Assembly: GCA_012521525.1 (NCBI GenBank) | Contig: JAAYMG010000098.1 | Location: forward strand, 1 to 15,039 | Source: Clostridiales bacterium | GTDB taxonomy: Bacteria > Bacillota > Clostridia > Oscillospirales > JAAYOS01 | Direction of reading: 5' to 3' | DNA: 15,039 nt | Part shown: positions 1-6,667 of the stretch, piece by piece | Layout: each line of letters begins with the position of its first letter | Position numbering within the stretch: the first letter of the stretch is position 1 | Made by a program: the position numbers and the translations under genes | Notes under the pieces: generated by a model | Database searches by the model: none | Seen by the model: the letters and a program-made list of their open reading frames with translations, nothing else | What the model was told of the DNA's origin: nothing

Positions 1-38
1 GAATAAGCAAGTACTACTTTCTTTATATCTTTGCTCAT
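1..38 (-). CDS. argG: argininosuccinate synthase, N-terminal fragment (cut by window edge)
   Basis: Only the first 12 codons and two bases are present, reading MSKDIKKVVLAY before the window ends. This matches the start of argininosuccinate synthases, where the same segment leads into the SGGLDTS ATP-pyrophosphatase loop (not visible here). The enzyme joins citrulline and aspartate in the cytoplasm during arginine synthesis. The ATG at 36-38 has a strong Shine-Dalgarno GGAGGG at 43-48, 4 bases away, which supports a real start. The upstream leader carries an Arg-box-like promoter, consistent with the assignment. Other ATP-pyrophosphatase-family proteins cannot be excluded from 12 residues. 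Confidence 0.7.
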   Translation of the reverse strand, partial: MSKDIKKVVLAY

Positions 39-160
39 AATGCCCTCCTCAAAGATACAGGTTTTCGCTGCGGTCGGAATAGACGCCCGCCTGCGAAGTA
101 TGTGAAATTGACAAGTTTAATGATTGACATGATGTGTCCAGACTGTGGCTTTCTGTAAAT

Positions 161-190
161 AATATAGCATCGAATGTATAATTATGCAAT
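161..190 (-). promoter_or_regulatory. argG promoter with overlapping Arg-box-like operator
   Basis: On the minus strand, TTGCAT (184-189) and TATATT (161-166) are separated by exactly 17 bases, with an extended TGC directly before the -10. The 18-base segment 173-190 (plus strand AATGTATAATTATGCAAT) is an imperfect palindrome. It agrees at 16 of 18 positions with the ArgR/AhrC consensus WNTGAATWWWWATTCANW. It covers the -35 and most of the spacer, so a bound arginine repressor would block polymerase. A second palindrome, TATTATG-TG-CATAATA at 242-257, lies about 50 bases upstream and may be an auxiliary site. Expected transcript start is near 154, giving a leader of about 115 bases. I see no gene between 39 and 376. 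Confidence 0.55.
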
Positions 191-268
191 AGATTCTTTG
201 AAATTTGTATAATTTACCCTTAGTGAAGCAGATAATTTGCATATTATGTGCATAATAACACATATAAA

Positions 269-302
269 ACCCGTTCAACGTCTTCAGCGACAGTGAACGG
301 GT
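269..302 (-). terminator. intrinsic terminator of sleB
   Basis: A 9-bp perfect inverted repeat (ACCCGTTCA 269-277, TGAACGGGT 294-302) has a 16-base loop that can itself pair GTC with GAC. Read on the minus strand it is followed by TTTTATATG, an acceptable though short U-tract. It lies about 75 bases past the sleB stop codon and separates sleB from the argG promoter. Confidence 0.6.
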
Positions 303-376
303 ATTATTACATTTCTATTTTTGATATTAAGAAGTCTGTAATATTTACAGGATTATATACAGAAGTCTATATTTCA

Positions 377-1087
377 TCATTTACAGAAGATATGTTTTCC
401 GATCGTGATAACCTGCGGTCTTGACCAGATCCACTTGCTCGTTGCCGTCGACGGATTGAAATAGTATATGCAGCCGTTGGTGGGGTCCCAGCCGTTAAGA
501 GCGTCAGCGGCCGCTCTATATGCCGATTCCACGACCGGTTCGTTGAACTGGCCGTCCACGATGGCAGTAAATGCTCCCGGCTGGTAGATCACACCTGACA
601 GAGTATTCGGAAAGGAAGGATGTTTGACACGGTTCATAATGACCGCACCGACTGCTACCTGGCCTTTATAAGGCTCACCTCGTGCTTCCGCGGATATTAT
701 GCGTGCAAGAAGGTAATAGTTGTTGTCGTAGGAAGCGCTGTTGCCGCCGCCGGTTGCGTGATGCTGCAGCCCTAAATATTTCAGTGTCACCGGGCCGCAT
801 ATGCCGTCGGCCTTGATGCCCACGCTCCTCTGAAAGGACTTGACGGCCGCCGTGGTCTGCGGGCCGTAGATCCCGTCGATCGCGCCTTTGTAATGCCCGG
901 TTCGCTGAAGGACCTTTTGGATGTCCCGCACGGCCTGCCCGCGCGAACCTTGCTTATAAACTGCCGCGGAGGCATTTTGGGCAAAAAGGATCAGGGCGAT
1001 GTTCAGTATAAATATCAGCAGCAGAGCCGATATCAGCTTGACTTTTGCATTATTGATGCGGAGCTTTTTCCTGCTCACATCCTGCAT
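377..1087 (-). CDS. sleB: spore cortex-lytic enzyme SleB
   Basis: The 236-residue protein is a cortex peptidoglycan lytic transglycosylase of the SleB/CwlJ family, which degrades muramic-lactam cortex during germination. Residues 1-15 are basic and 16-42 form a hydrophobic signal/anchor ending in NASAA. Residues 45-105 are a PG_binding_1 domain with the GSRGQAVRDIQKVL signature and a second YGPQT repeat. Residues 122-236 are the Hydrolase_2 domain: ISAEARGEPY contains the presumed catalytic Glu134, followed by VGAVIMNRV and the C-terminal NPSTATSKWIWSRP motif. Length and domain order are normal for SleB. The start has SD AAGGAGGG at 1093-1100, 5 bases upstream, and a sigma-G-like promoter just before it. 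The usual partner gene ypeB is not adjacent. CwlJ-type enzymes lack the binding domain, so SleB is preferred. Confidence 0.9.
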   Translation of the reverse strand: MQDVSRKKLRINNAKVKLISALLLIFILNIALILFAQNASAAVYKQGSRGQAVRDIQKVLQRTGHYKGAIDGIYGPQTTAAVKSFQRSVGIKADGICGPVTLKYLGLQHHATGGGNSASYDNNYYLLARIISAEARGEPYKGQVAVGAVIMNRVKHPSFPNTLSGVIYQPGAFTAIVDGQFNEPVVESAYRAAADALNGWDPTNGCIYYFNPSTATSKWIWSRPQVITIGKHIFCK

Positions 1088-1111
1088 GCTATCCCTCCTT
1101 TTCAGGACACT

Positions 1112-1143
1112 TATAGTGTTTTATGTCTTTTTGGCAAATATGC
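1112..1143 (-). promoter_or_regulatory. candidate forespore sigma-G promoter of sleB
   Basis: On the minus strand, GCATATT (1137-1143) is followed after 18 bases by CACTATA (1112-1118). Sigma-G promoters are described by a -35 close to GHATRHT and a -10 close to CATWHTA. The first box fits fully and the second differs at one base. The predicted start would lie about 20 bases upstream of the sleB ATG, leaving just enough room for its SD. Forespore sigma-G expression is the known pattern for sleB in Bacillus. The match is by eye. Confidence 0.5.
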
Positions 1144-1204
1144 GGCGGGGCAGTTAGCATTTTTTTCTTTTATAATAAATTAAGTTTTACAGCAATCAAT
1201 TTGC

Positions 1205-1233
1205 TTGACAGTAAAGATGGATACAATTAGAAT
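1205..1233 (+). promoter_or_regulatory. sigma-A-type promoter of rny
   Basis: A perfect TTGACA (1205-1210) is followed after exactly 17 bases by TAGAAT (1228-1233), which matches the -10 consensus at 5 of 6 positions. The predicted start near 1240 gives a leader of about 140 bases before the rny ATG. That leader contains a hairpin, AACGGTG 1262-1268 with CGCCGTT 1277-1283, followed by a few Ts, and then a 10-base palindrome GACAATTGTC at 1289-1298. Confidence 0.7.
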
Positions 1234-1379
1234 AGTAGAAAGGACATTTTTTTTGTTTGTTAACGGTGTACGCGAGCGCCGTTTTGACGACAATTGTCTG
1301 CCAAAGGATATAAATCTGACATTGTTTTATACCTAAGGTGTTATATGAGAAATTTCACGGAGGTGTTTTATAGGACACG

Positions 1380-2963
1380 ATGATTATTAACAACCTAGTC
1401 CTTGCCGCCGGAATCAGTGCGTTGGATATAATCATTCCCGTAGCTGCCGCAGTCGTCACCGGAGTTTTATGCTTCATAGCGGGCATCGCATTCCGCAAGA
1501 ACGTGGCAGAAAAGGAAATCGGAAGTGCTGAGGAAGAAGCAAAGAGGATAATAAACGAATCGATCAAGAATGCTGAGAATAAAAAACGCGAATCACTGCT
1601 GGAGGTAAAGGAAGAGATCCACAGAGCCCGGCTCGAATATGAGCGGGAGGAAAAAGCAAGAAGACAGGACCTGCAAAAGCAGGAAAGGCGACTGGCTCAG
1701 AAGGAAGAGAATCTGGACCGCAAGACGGAGCAGCTTGAAAAGAAGGAAGAGATCCTCAACGAAAAGATCCGGAAAAACGAAGAGATGCAGCAGAAACTCC
1801 AGGAACTTATAAACGAGCAGACACAATTGCTTGAAAGCATCTCGAGGTTCTCGACTGAAGAAGCGAAGAACTATCTGCTCAATCAGCTTGAAGCGGAGGT
1901 AGTGCACGAGAAGGCTGCAAAACTCAGGGAGCTTGAGGCCCGGTATAAGGAAGATGCGGAAGAGATCGCCCAGAATATAATCTCGCTCGCGATCCAAAAG
2001 TGTGCGGCTGACCATGTTGCGGAAGCCGCCGTGTCGGTGGTCCCGATACCGTCCGACGATATGAAGGGAAGGATCATCGGCCGTGAAGGGCGCAATATCC
2101 GTACTTTTGAAACCATGACCGGAGTCGACCTCATCATTGACGATACTCCCGAAGCCATTACGCTGTCGGCATTCGATCCCGTCCGCAGAGAGATCGCGCG
2201 TATAGCACTGGAGAAGCTGATAGTTGACGGACGCATTCACCCTGCCAGAATAGAGGAAATGGTGGAAAAGGCCACTAAAGAGGTCGAACAGACGATCAAG
2301 AAGGAGGGTGAGCGGGCCGCTTTCGAGACGAATATACACAACCTGCATCCCGAGATCATAAAGCTGCTTGGACGCCTGAAATTCCGCACGAGTTACGGAC
2401 AGAACGTGCTTATGCATTCGATAGAAGTGAGTCACATAGCCGGACTGCTGGCCGCAGAAATCGGGGCGGATGTCTCCCTGGCAAAACGTGCAGGTCTCCT
2501 TCACGACATAGGTAAAGCTGTCGACCACGAAATGGAAGGGTCCCACGTCCAGATCGGCGTGGAGCTTGCCAGAAAGTATAAGGAGAGCCCGGCTGTTATC
2601 CACGCCATACAAGCCCATCACGGAGATGTCGAACCCCAGTCGATCATCGCCTGTCTGGTCCAGGCTGCGGACGCCGTATCGGCCGCAAGGCCCGGTGCCC
2701 GCCGGGAGAATATCGAGACCTATATCAAACGTCTGGAGAAACTGGAGGAAATCGCAAACACCTATCCCGGTGTACAGAATTCTTATGCTGTACAAGCGGG
2801 CAGGGAAATCCGGATCATGGCCAATCCCAGCGAGATTTCCGACGATGAGATGGTCCTGCTTGCCCGCAACCTCTCGAAAAAGATCGAGAGTGAGCTTGAA
2901 TATCCCGGACAGATCAAGGTGCATGTCATTCGCGAGACACGCGCTATCGAATACGCTAAATAG
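1380..2963 (+). CDS. rny: ribonuclease Y
   Basis: The 527-residue protein is the membrane-anchored endoribonuclease that starts mRNA decay in many Firmicutes. A single N-terminal membrane segment lies at about residues 14-36. A long, charged coiled coil runs from about 40 to 195. The KH RNA-binding domain follows, with GRIIGREGRNI at 230-240. The HD phosphohydrolase domain shows MHSIEVSH (H346, H352) and the metal-binding LLHDIGK pair H375-D376. Length is typical. The ATG at 1380 has GGAGGTG at 1359-1365, a rather long 14-base gap, with a closer AGGA at 1372-1375. It is transcribed from its own promoter, divergently from sleB. folT follows after 147 bases and a hairpin, so co-transcription is uncertain. 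The opposite-strand open frames here are coding shadows. Confidence 0.97.
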   Translation: MIINNLVLAAGISALDIIIPVAAAVVTGVLCFIAGIAFRKNVAEKEIGSAEEEAKRIINESIKNAENKKRESLLEVKEEIHRARLEYEREEKARRQDLQKQERRLAQKEENLDRKTEQLEKKEEILNEKIRKNEEMQQKLQELINEQTQLLESISRFSTEEAKNYLLNQLEAEVVHEKAAKLRELEARYKEDAEEIAQNIISLAIQKCAADHVAEAAVSVVPIPSDDMKGRIIGREGRNIRTFETMTGVDLIIDDTPEAITLSAFDPVRREIARIALEKLIVDGRIHPARIEEMVEKATKEVEQTIKKEGERAAFETNIHNLHPEIIKLLGRLKFRTSYGQNVLMHSIEVSHIAGLLAAEIGADVSLAKRAGLLHDIGKAVDHEMEGSHVQIGVELARKYKESPAVIHAIQAHHGDVEPQSIIACLVQAADAVSAARPGARRENIETYIKRLEKLEEIANTYPGVQNSYAVQAGREIRIMANPSEISDDEMVLLARNLSKKIESELEYPGQIKVHVIRETRAIEYAK

Positions 2964-2978
2964 TATCTCAGCAACAAC

Positions 2979-3018
2979 AGGGATGCATGAAGGCATTTTA
3001 TGTTTTTCATGTGTCCCT
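2979..3018 (+). terminator. hairpin after rny, possible terminator or attenuator
   Basis: AGGGA-tg-CATGAA (2979-2991) pairs with TTCATG-tg-TCCCT (3006-3018), leaving a symmetrical 2x2 internal loop and an inner GCAT/ATGT helix. It begins 15 bases after the rny stop. The following sequence, TATTTG, is only weakly U-rich, so it may be leaky termination or an mRNA 3' stabiliser. A perfect TTGACA at 3022-3027 follows at once, with only a poor AAATAT -10 17 bases later, a possible folT promoter. Confidence 0.45.
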
Positions 3019-3110
3019 TATTTGACATCGGCAAACCGGCTGCAAAATATCGGAACGCATTGATACGAAGACGTTCGGAAAAATAAAAGAACGCATGGGA
3101 GACTCAGACG

Positions 3111-3647
3111 ATGAAAAGAAATGTGCGGATGCTGGCGACCAGCGGTTTACTCATAGCTTTGGACATAGTATGTACACGGTTTCTTTCCTTTTATACTCCG
3201 GGAAACGTGGACCGGATAAGCCTTCAGTTTGTCCCAAACGCCCTGGCGGGTTTTATCTTCGGGCCGTATTGGGCGATGGTTATAGCCGTAGCCGGGGACA
3301 TAGCCGGCATGCTGATAAATTCAGGCGGAATGATGTTCATGCCGCTGATAACGCTTGCTTGTGCAGCCCGCGGTCTAATATATGGCTTGTTCCTTCATAA
3401 AAGAACCATCACTGTAGTCAGATGTGTACTGGCTGTCGCAATGGTTACCGCTGTCGTCGAACTCGGAATAATGCCTTTAGCACTGTCGATATTGTATGGT
3501 AAGGCATGGAGCGCAATAGTAGTTGCCAAACTTATCACCCGGTTGATAACGATCCCTGTTTACGGTTTTGTACTCTTCAGTGTGATCAAAGCCATGCAAC
3601 GGGCCGGTATACCGAATATGTTCCAGGTCGGCAGAGCGGGGAAATGA
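3111..3647 (+). CDS. folT: ECF transporter S component, folate family
   Basis: This 178-residue, very hydrophobic protein fits the substrate-binding S subunits of group II energy-coupling-factor transporters. Those share an EcfA/EcfA'/EcfT energising module encoded elsewhere. About six membrane helices can be drawn, near residues 7-25, 37-52, 54-70, 74-95, 103-125 and 137-160. The N-terminal MLATSGLLIAL stretch is the helix 1 region that contacts EcfT in this superfamily. The RISLQFVPNALAGFIFGPYWA and ARGLIYGLFL stretches resemble FolT-family proteins. Folate is therefore the likely substrate, but S components are hard to assign by sequence alone. SD GGGAGA lies at 3097-3102, 8 bases before the ATG. 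No tetrahydrofolate riboswitch is recognisable upstream. Confidence 0.8.
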   Translation: MKRNVRMLATSGLLIALDIVCTRFLSFYTPGNVDRISLQFVPNALAGFIFGPYWAMVIAVAGDIAGMLINSGGMMFMPLITLACAARGLIYGLFLHKRTITVVRCVLAVAMVTAVVELGIMPLALSILYGKAWSAIVVAKLITRLITIPVYGFVLFSVIKAMQRAGIPNMFQVGRAGK

Positions 3648-3693
3648 ACGAAGAAGCAGGGCCTTGAACCGCAAAACGAAAAAAGATCACAAA

Positions 3694-3738
3694 AGGCCAA
3701 CTTGCTCATTTGTTGACGCGACATTATCAAGTTGGCCT
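3694..3738. terminator. 11-bp perfect inverted repeat downstream of folT and proS
   Basis: AGGCCAACTTG (3694-3704) and CAAGTTGGCCT (3728-3738) are exact reverse complements around a 23-base loop. On the minus strand the stem is followed by TTTGTG and then a second T-run, so it could be a backup terminator for proS. On the plus strand no T-tract follows, and it may instead form an mRNA 3' end structure for folT. Confidence 0.5.
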
Positions 3739-3762
3739 ATGATTATAAAAGCAGGTCATATC

Positions 3763-3795
3763 AAAAAAGAGGTGGTTGCTCACCACCTCTTTTTT
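3763..3795. terminator. bidirectional intrinsic terminator between folT and proS
   Basis: A-rich AAAAAAGAGGTGGT (3763-3776) pairs over 14 bases with ACCACCTCTTTTTT (3782-3795) around a 5-base loop. T-runs lie on both strands, so it can stop folT transcripts on plus and proS transcripts on minus. It begins 35 bases beyond the proS stop codon. Confidence 0.9.
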
Positions 3796-3829
3796 TCATT
3801 CGCTATTCAAGAATGCCTGACTGTTCCGA

Positions 3830-5269
3830 TCAGTAGGCGATACCCCAGTATACCATATGCTTTGCAGGTTTTCCGCAGATAGCACAGTTGTCGCCTAAAT
3901 GCTCCTGTTCAAATGGTATGCACCTGGAGGTCATGCCAGCCTCTTCCTTGACCCGGTCTTCACAGGCCCGGTCTCCGCACCACATCATCTTTATGAACCC
4001 GGCCTTTTCGCCTATGATTTCTTTTGTCTCGTCAAGGGTATGAGCGGTATAAGTGTGGTTTATGAGATTCTCCTTTGCGCGCTCGTACATGCCCTTCTGG
4101 GTCTCTTCCAGGAGCTCCTTTATACGGGAAGCGAGGTTCTCGAAGGGTATCTGTTCCTTTGCCCGGTTGTCGCGTCGAACAGCGACGCACTGTCCGTTCT
4201 CAATATCGCGGGGACCAACTTCGATTCGGAGCGGTACGCCCTTCATCTCATATTCGCTGAACTTCCATCCGGGGGATTGATCTGAAAAATCAGCCTTAGC
4301 CCTGATCCCGGCTTTCTGCAGCGCTTCAAGCAACTCGGAGACCTTCTCGTTGACTCCGGGTTTGTGGGACGCGATCGGGATGAGGACTACTTGTATCGGG
4401 GCTACCTTTGGCGGGAGCATCAGTCCGGAGTCGTCTCCGTGTGTCATGATGATACCGCCGATGATGCGTGTGGAAACGCCCCAGGAAGTCTGGTAGGGGA
4501 CCTGGAGAGTGTTGTCGCGCCCGGTAAACTGAATGCCGAATGCACGGGCAAACCCGTTGCCGAAATAATGGGACGTGCCTGCCTGGAGGGCTTTCGCGTC
4601 ATGCATCATGCACTCGATCGTATATGTCGCTTCGGCCCCGGCAAACTTTTCCTTGTCCGTTTTCCTGCCCTTGACGACCGGCATCGCAAGGAAGTTTTCG
4701 CACAGGTCGGCATAGATGTCAAGCATGCGCATCGTTTCCTCGATAGCCTCTTCGGAGGTCTCATGCAGGGTATGGCCTTCCTGCCACAGGAATTCACGGT
4801 GGCGCAGGAACGGGCGGGTGCTTTTCTCCCAGCGCAGGACCGAACACCACTGGTTATACAACTTAGGAAGATCACGATATGAATGAACGATATGAGAGTA
4901 GTGCTCACAGAAGAGGGTCTCGGACGTAGGCCTGATGCAGAGCCTTTCCTGCAGCTTTTCGGAGCCGCCGTGAGTTACCCATGCCACTTCGGGTGCGAAA
5001 CCTTCTATGTGGTCCTTTTCTTTCTGAAGAAGACTTTCAGGGATCAGAAGGGGCATATATACATTCTCGTGGCCGGTCTCTTTGAATCTTGAGTCCAGCT
5101 CTTTCTGGATGTTTTCCCAGATCGAGTAAGCATATGGTCGAAGGATCACCAGCCCTTTTACCGATGAGTAGTCGATGAGCTCCGCCTTTTTTACGACATC
5201 GGTATACCACTGGGCGAAATCGACCTCCATTGAGGTGATTTCTTCTACAAATTTCTTTTCCTTCGCCAT
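3830..5269 (-). CDS. proS: prolyl-tRNA synthetase, short archaeal/eukaryotic-type (ProS type 3)
   Basis: The 479-residue class II synthetase charges tRNA-Pro with proline in the cytoplasm. Visible motifs are the proline-binding RPTSE at 113-117 and motif 2 beginning RWE at 146. Motif 3 reads TSWGVSTRIIGG at 261-272 and leads into HGDDSGLMLPP. An anticodon-binding domain starts near residue 290. The C-terminal domain is cysteine-rich (C431, C436, C450, C462, C465), with the terminal tyrosine in YWGIAY. There is no inserted editing domain between motifs 2 and 3, which sets it apart from the ~570-residue bacterial type. SD AGGGAG lies about 8 bases upstream of the ATG. The AT-rich 230-base gap before it shows no T-box leader and no convincing promoter. 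Confidence 0.96.
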   Translation of the reverse strand: MAKEKKFVEEITSMEVDFAQWYTDVVKKAELIDYSSVKGLVILRPYAYSIWENIQKELDSRFKETGHENVYMPLLIPESLLQKEKDHIEGFAPEVAWVTHGGSEKLQERLCIRPTSETLFCEHYSHIVHSYRDLPKLYNQWCSVLRWEKSTRPFLRHREFLWQEGHTLHETSEEAIEETMRMLDIYADLCENFLAMPVVKGRKTDKEKFAGAEATYTIECMMHDAKALQAGTSHYFGNGFARAFGIQFTGRDNTLQVPYQTSWGVSTRIIGGIIMTHGDDSGLMLPPKVAPIQVVLIPIASHKPGVNEKVSELLEALQKAGIRAKADFSDQSPGWKFSEYEMKGVPLRIEVGPRDIENGQCVAVRRDNRAKEQIPFENLASRIKELLEETQKGMYERAKENLINHTYTAHTLDETKEIIGEKAGFIKMMWCGDRACEDRVKEEAGMTSRCIPFEQEHLGDNCAICGKPAKHMVYWGIAY

Positions 5270-5499
5270 AATAATACTCCCTTCAGTATAATATCAAAAT
5301 ATAATACGATCAGTATTTAACCAGGCCATGATTTTTCAACAAATAGGCATGTTTTTTGAAAAGTTTTTAACGCAGGAGTTATAAACGTTAAATGTATTTT
5401 AGGTTAGACTATTTGATATATAAGTATTGATTTCGCATTTTGTTATTATAGATAACTTATATTATATATAACCAGAGATAAATCTAACCAGAGTAATAA

Positions 5500-6342
5500 C
5501 TATTGAAACATCCCTTCGATACGACGGACTGCATCCTCCAGCCAATCTCCCTCAAAAAGCTCGATCAGCCCCTCGTCACTGTTTCTTGCGAGCGTCGGAT
5601 CGACCGGGATCCTGGCAAGTATATCAAGTCCGAAATCTTCTGCGGTCTTTTCCAGCCTGCTGTCACCGAAAAGCGGGATCTTCTTGCCGCAGTCCGGGCA
5701 AAGGGCGTAGCTCATGTTCTCAATGATACCCAAAAGGGGGATATCCATCATCTTCGCCATGTTGACAGCTTTGCCTACTATCATCGAAACGAGCTCCTGC
5801 GGAGAAGTGACGACGATGATGCCGTCCACGGGTATCGATTGGAATATAGTCAGAGGTACATCTCCGGTTCCGGGGGGCATATCGACAAACAGGAAATCAA
5901 CGTCCTCCCAAATGACGTCGGTCCAAAACTGCCTGACCACACCGGCTATGACAGGGCCGCGCCATATGACGGGGGATGTTTCGTTCTCAAGAAGCAGGTT
6001 TACCGACATTATGTCGATACCGGTCTTCGTCCTTACCGGAAGGAGGGCAGAATCGGTCACTCCGGCCTTTTGACGCAGACCAAACATTTTTGGTATCGAC
6101 GGGCCGGTGACATCGGCGTCAAGTATCGCGGTGCGATACCCCAGGCGATTGAGCGAAACAGCCATCAAAGCCGATACCATGGATTTTCCGACTCCGCCTT
6201 TGCCGCTGACGACCCCGATCACCTTCCTTATCATGCTTTGCGGATGCGGCTGTTCCAGAAAATCTGCCGGACCGGCATTACGGGAAGGGCATTGTTCACC
6301 GCATGATGAGCAGTCATGTGTGCAATTTTCAAAATCGGACAA
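5500..6342 (-). CDS. Mrp/NBP35-family P-loop ATPase, iron-sulfur cluster carrier
   Basis: This is a cytoplasmic SIMIBI-class ATPase of the Mrp/ApbC/Nbp35 family, thought to bind and deliver Fe-S clusters. Counting from the TTG at 6342 it has 280 residues. An N-terminal cysteine cluster (C7, C11, C14, C18), a deviant Walker A SGKGGVGKS at 46-54, a DADVTGPS switch region, a DMPPGTGD motif and a late CPDC pair at C215/C218 are all present, so both cluster-ligand sets are intact. Start choice: the ATG at 6351 touches the GGGGG run (6352-6356) and leaves no SD spacing. TTG 6342 lies 9 bases from GGGGG and gives MSDFENCTHDC, like other family N-termini. An earlier TTG at 6390 lacks an SD. A perfect consensus promoter lies upstream. 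No clear terminator follows the stop. Confidence 0.9.
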   Translation of the reverse strand: MSDFENCTHDCSSCGEQCPSRNAGPADFLEQPHPQSMIRKVIGVVSGKGGVGKSMVSALMAVSLNRLGYRTAILDADVTGPSIPKMFGLRQKAGVTDSALLPVRTKTGIDIMSVNLLLENETSPVIWRGPVIAGVVRQFWTDVIWEDVDFLFVDMPPGTGDVPLTIFQSIPVDGIIVVTSPQELVSMIVGKAVNMAKMMDIPLLGIIENMSYALCPDCGKKIPLFGDSRLEKTAEDFGLDILARIPVDPTLARNSDEGLIELFEGDWLEDAVRRIEGMFQ

Positions 6343-6432
6343 AAAAATCATCCCCCAATATTTCAGGCGTACCGAAAGTACGACAATCAATCATAAATGA
6401 GATAAAAAAATGATCCTCAAATTCATAAACAG

Positions 6433-6461
6433 ATTATAGTTACCTTTGAATTTATTGTCAA
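6433..6461 (-). promoter_or_regulatory. perfect consensus sigma-A promoter of the mrp-family gene
   Basis: On the minus strand TTGACA (6456-6461) and TATAAT (6433-6438) are both perfect and separated by exactly 17 bases. The predicted start near 6426 leaves a leader of about 84 bases containing a small hairpin (CGTAC 6378-6382 with GTACG 6368-6372) about 12 bases ahead of the GGGGG SD. The rest of the interval 6352-6667 holds only this promoter, that hairpin and the terminator at 6541-6572. Confidence 0.85.
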
Positions 6462-6540
6462 GGAAAACCCGGTAAACAGGCGTTGCATATTCAGAAAGCC
6501 ATTTTTTTATGATCTAATAAGAGCTAATATAGAGAATAAG

Positions 6541-6572
6541 GGGCTCTGTTGGCATATGCCGGTACAGAGCCC
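6541..6572 (-). terminator. hairpin terminator after the lipoprotein gene
   Basis: GGGCTCTGT (6541-6549) pairs perfectly with ACAGAGCCC (6564-6572). The 14-base loop holds the 10-base palindrome GGCATATGCC (6551-6560). On the minus strand the stem is followed by CTTATTCTC, a weak U-tract. It lies about 95 bases beyond the lipoprotein stop and before the mrp-family promoter, which fits the end of the four-gene envelope block. Confidence 0.55.
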
Positions 6573-6667
6573 TCAACATCAAGATCCAGCTTTTCTTTCA
6601 ATGTCATCGAATTAACGACATCGAAACGTTCTTCACGTCTTTTCACACTTTTCTATCGGTTCCAATA

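Noticed and set aside
1593..2996. Long open frame (about 467 codons) on the minus strand opposite rny
   Set aside because: It mirrors the coding frame of the certain rny gene, has no SD or promoter and shows no recognisable domain. Charged coiled-coil genes with codon bias often leave such antisense frames open.
2964..3110. Tetrahydrofolate riboswitch upstream of folT
   Set aside because: The interval is only 147 bases and contains one hairpin. The conserved THF-aptamer core and its pseudoknot elements are not recognisable.
3664..3882. Short plus-strand frame after folT
   Set aside because: It runs through both inverted repeats and into the 3' end of proS, with no SD and no protein-like features.
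5270..5499. T-box riboswitch upstream of proS
   Set aside because: I looked for the conserved GGUGG/ACCGCG-type T-box segment and an adjacent terminator on the minus strand and found neither. The region is simply AT-rich, with an AACCAGAG direct repeat at 5471-5478 and 5487-5494.
5503..6306. Open frame of about 267 codons on the plus strand opposite the mrp-family gene
   Set aside because: The minus strand encodes an unmistakable P-loop ATPase with its own consensus promoter; the plus frame has no motifs.
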